NCBI GenBank assembly: GCA_023458355.1
Contig: JAEWZS010000164.1
Span: forward strand, 1-15,062
DNA from: Bacillota bacterium
GTDB lineage: Bacteria; Bacillota; Clostridia; Christensenellales; CAG-138
DNA: 15,062 nucleotides
Direction of reading: 5' to 3'
Each line of letters begins with the position of its first letter. Position 1 is the first letter of the stretch. Positions 13,616 to 15,062 of the stretch are shown one piece after another. The translations under genes were made by a program, and so were the position numbers. Under the pieces are notes generated by a model, which did no database searches, was not told where the DNA came from, and saw only the letters and a list, made by a program, of their open reading frames with translations.

Positions 13616-15062
13616 ATGGATGTGTTTTCAAGGCTAGCACCCTTTATACAAGACTTCATTTATGAAAATAAGTGGGATGAGCTTCGGGGCAACCAGGTAG
13701 CTGCCTGCGAAGTAATTTTTGACAGCGACGATAATCTGCTGCTTTCTTCAGGAACGGCCAGCGGCAAAACAGAAGCTGCCTTTTTGCCCATCCTGACGGA
13801 GCTTTATAATAAGCCGTCAAATTCAGTCGGCGTTATGTACATATCGCCCTTAAAAGCGCTTATTAACGACCAGTTTAAAAGGCTCGAACAACTGCTTTTA
13901 TATTCCAATATTCCCGTCACGAAATGGCACGGGGACGCATCGATTACCCAGAAAAATAAGCTCGTAAAACACCCGGAAGGACTACTTCAGATTACTCCCG
14001 AGTCCTTGGAGAGCCTTATCACCAATAAGCGTGGTGCCTGCCTTTCTCTATTTTCCGATTTACGATTCGTTGTGATCGATGAAGTTCATTCTTTTATGCG
14101 CGATGTACGAGGCTTACAGCTATTAAGCATACTGGAACGCCTTAAGCAATTAACGGGCGTTAACCCGCGCCGTGTCGGCCTTTCGGCTACTTTAGGGGAT
14201 GTGTCGCTAGCGAAAAATTGGCTCAACACCGGCACCGGACGCGAATGCGCAGCACCTATTATGGAAGAGGGCAAAAAGCGCGTAAGGCTTCATGTAGAAC
14301 GCTTCGTAAATTATGCCGACAAGCGAGACCTCGTTGAAAGAGACTCCAGCGGCAATGTTATAAACGTTCATTCCGGCAGCGATATGGGCAACCGCGAGCA
14401 TTACGAATATCTTTTCAAGCAGACGCTCGATAAAAAGACCATCATCTTCACCAACAGCCGCGAAGAGACGGAGCTTGTTATGGCGCATCTTAGAGAAATC
14501 GCCATAAAGAACAAGGCGCCGGATGTGTATCGCGTACACCATGGCAATGTTTCGGCGCTTTTACGGGAAAACACGGAAGACGAAATGAAATCCGCCGACG
14601 AAAAAATCGTTACGGGAGCTACCGTAACGCTGGAGCTAGGTATCGACATAGGGTCTCTTGACCAGGCTGTTCAGGTTGGCGCACCGCTCAATGTTTCAAG
14701 CTTTGCCCAGCGTTTGGGTCGCTGCGGACGGCGCGGGCAGGTTCCCCAACTGCTTTTTACGTTTGTAGAGAGCATCAAAATCAACTCTTCCGACGTTCTC
14801 GGGCCTATCAACTGGGAATTTATCAGGACCATTGCCATCATCGAGCTTTACCTAAAAGACCATTGGATCGAGCCTATCCCACCTCTTAACCATGCCTACA
14901 ATCTTTTGTATCATCAATCCATGAGCTATTTAAAGGGTAACGGCGAAATGTCCGCCGCCGCACTTGCGCAGGCAATACTTTCTTTAGGCTGCTTTAAGCA
15001 TATATCGCAGGAAGATTATAAGCGCCTGCTCTCGCACCTAATCAGCATAGATCACCTGCAGC
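13616..15062 (+). CDS. Lhr-like superfamily II DEAD/DEAH-box helicase (BrxHI-like), N-terminal part
   Basis: Partial gene: the open frame has 482 codons and continues past the right edge. The helicase core is complete. It has a Q-like WDELRGNQ (20-27), motif I GTASGKT (46-52), motif Ia ISPLKALINDQ (76-86), motif Ib ITPES (126-130), motif II DEVH (155-158), motif III SAT (190-192), IIFTNSREETE (276-286), motif V VTLELGIDIG (337-346) and motif VI QRLGRCGRRG (365-374). The PLKAL and DEVH forms point to the Lhr group of ATP-dependent DNA or RNA helicases, to which BREX BrxHI also belongs. Lhr proteins are much longer, so a large C-terminal part is probably missing. GAGGTG (13602-13607) sits 8 nt before the ATG, and the ATPase stop is 5 nt upstream, so it is the fourth gene of the repressor-led operon. 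Confidence 0.9.
   Translation, partial: MDVFSRLAPFIQDFIYENKWDELRGNQVAACEVIFDSDDNLLLSSGTASGKTEAAFLPILTELYNKPSNSVGVMYISPLKALINDQFKRLEQLLLYSNIPVTKWHGDASITQKNKLVKHPEGLLQITPESLESLITNKRGACLSLFSDLRFVVIDEVHSFMRDVRGLQLLSILERLKQLTGVNPRRVGLSATLGDVSLAKNWLNTGTGRECAAPIMEEGKKRVRLHVERFVNYADKRDLVERDSSGNVINVHSGSDMGNREHYEYLFKQTLDKKTIIFTNSREETELVMAHLREIAIKNKAPDVYRVHHGNVSALLRENTEDEMKSADEKIVTGATVTLELGIDIGSLDQAVQVGAPLNVSSFAQRLGRCGRRGQVPQLLFTFVESIKINSSDVLGPINWEFIRTIAIIELYLKDHWIEPIPPLNHAYNLLYHQSMSYLKGNGEMSAAALAQAILSLGCFKHISQEDYKRLLSHLISIDHLQ

Noticed and set aside
10612..15062. A complete BREX type 2 system
   Set aside because: Only BrxD-like and BrxHI-like genes are visible; PglX, PglZ, PglW and PglY are absent from the window, and a TerB_N/C gene is present instead.

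Overview
The window looks like chromosomal DNA of an anaerobic, low-to-mid GC Firmicute, most likely a clostridial gut-type organism. This is an inference from four things: a glycyl-radical enzyme with its radical-SAM activase, strong GGAGG ribosome binding sites, a short Clostridia-style lipoprotein signal, and a GntR/HutC-regulated BMP-type nucleoside transporter. There is no rRNA, tRNA, insertion sequence or CRISPR array in the window. Layout: (1) Positions 1-1835, minus strand: yjjI (glycyl-radical enzyme of unknown substrate) followed by its activase yjjW, which overlaps it by 4 nt and runs off the left edge. (2) Positions 1836-2164: a divergent control region with a sigma70-like promoter for each direction and a 12-bp perfect palindrome over the yjjI -10 box. 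(3) Positions 2165-9906, plus strand: a nucleoside uptake and breakdown operon. It encodes a BMP lipoprotein, a double-ATPase ABC subunit (TTG start), two overlapping permeases, an MTA/SAH-deaminase-like amidohydrolase, a Udp-like nucleoside phosphorylase and a GntR/UTRA regulator, and it ends in a clear rho-independent terminator. (4) Positions 9907-10034: a control region with two TGCAG-N3-CTGCA palindromes, 32 bp apart centre to centre, plus candidate promoters. (5) Positions 10035-15062, plus strand: a four-gene operon with an XRE/S24 self-cleaving repressor, a TerB_N/TerB_C protein, a BrxD-like (DUF2791) P-loop ATPase and an Lhr-like superfamily II helicase cut by the right edge. How the genes fit together: in region 3 nucleosides would be captured outside the cell, imported by the ABC transporter, deaminated at the adenine amino group, then split by phosphate into base and sugar phosphate, with the GntR protein sensing a ligand through its UTRA domain. 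The divergent yjjI-yjjW pair is notable because in E. coli the same pair lies beside the deo nucleoside-catabolism operon. Region 5 is the best candidate for an under-described system. It has two BREX type 2-like components (BrxD-like ATPase and BrxHI/Lhr-like helicase) tied to a TerB_N/TerB_C protein instead of BREX methylase and PglZ genes in the part visible here, and it sits under a LexA-like repressor with its own operator pair. That architecture suggests a DNA-damage- or invader-induced defence or stress module; the function is inferred, not shown.
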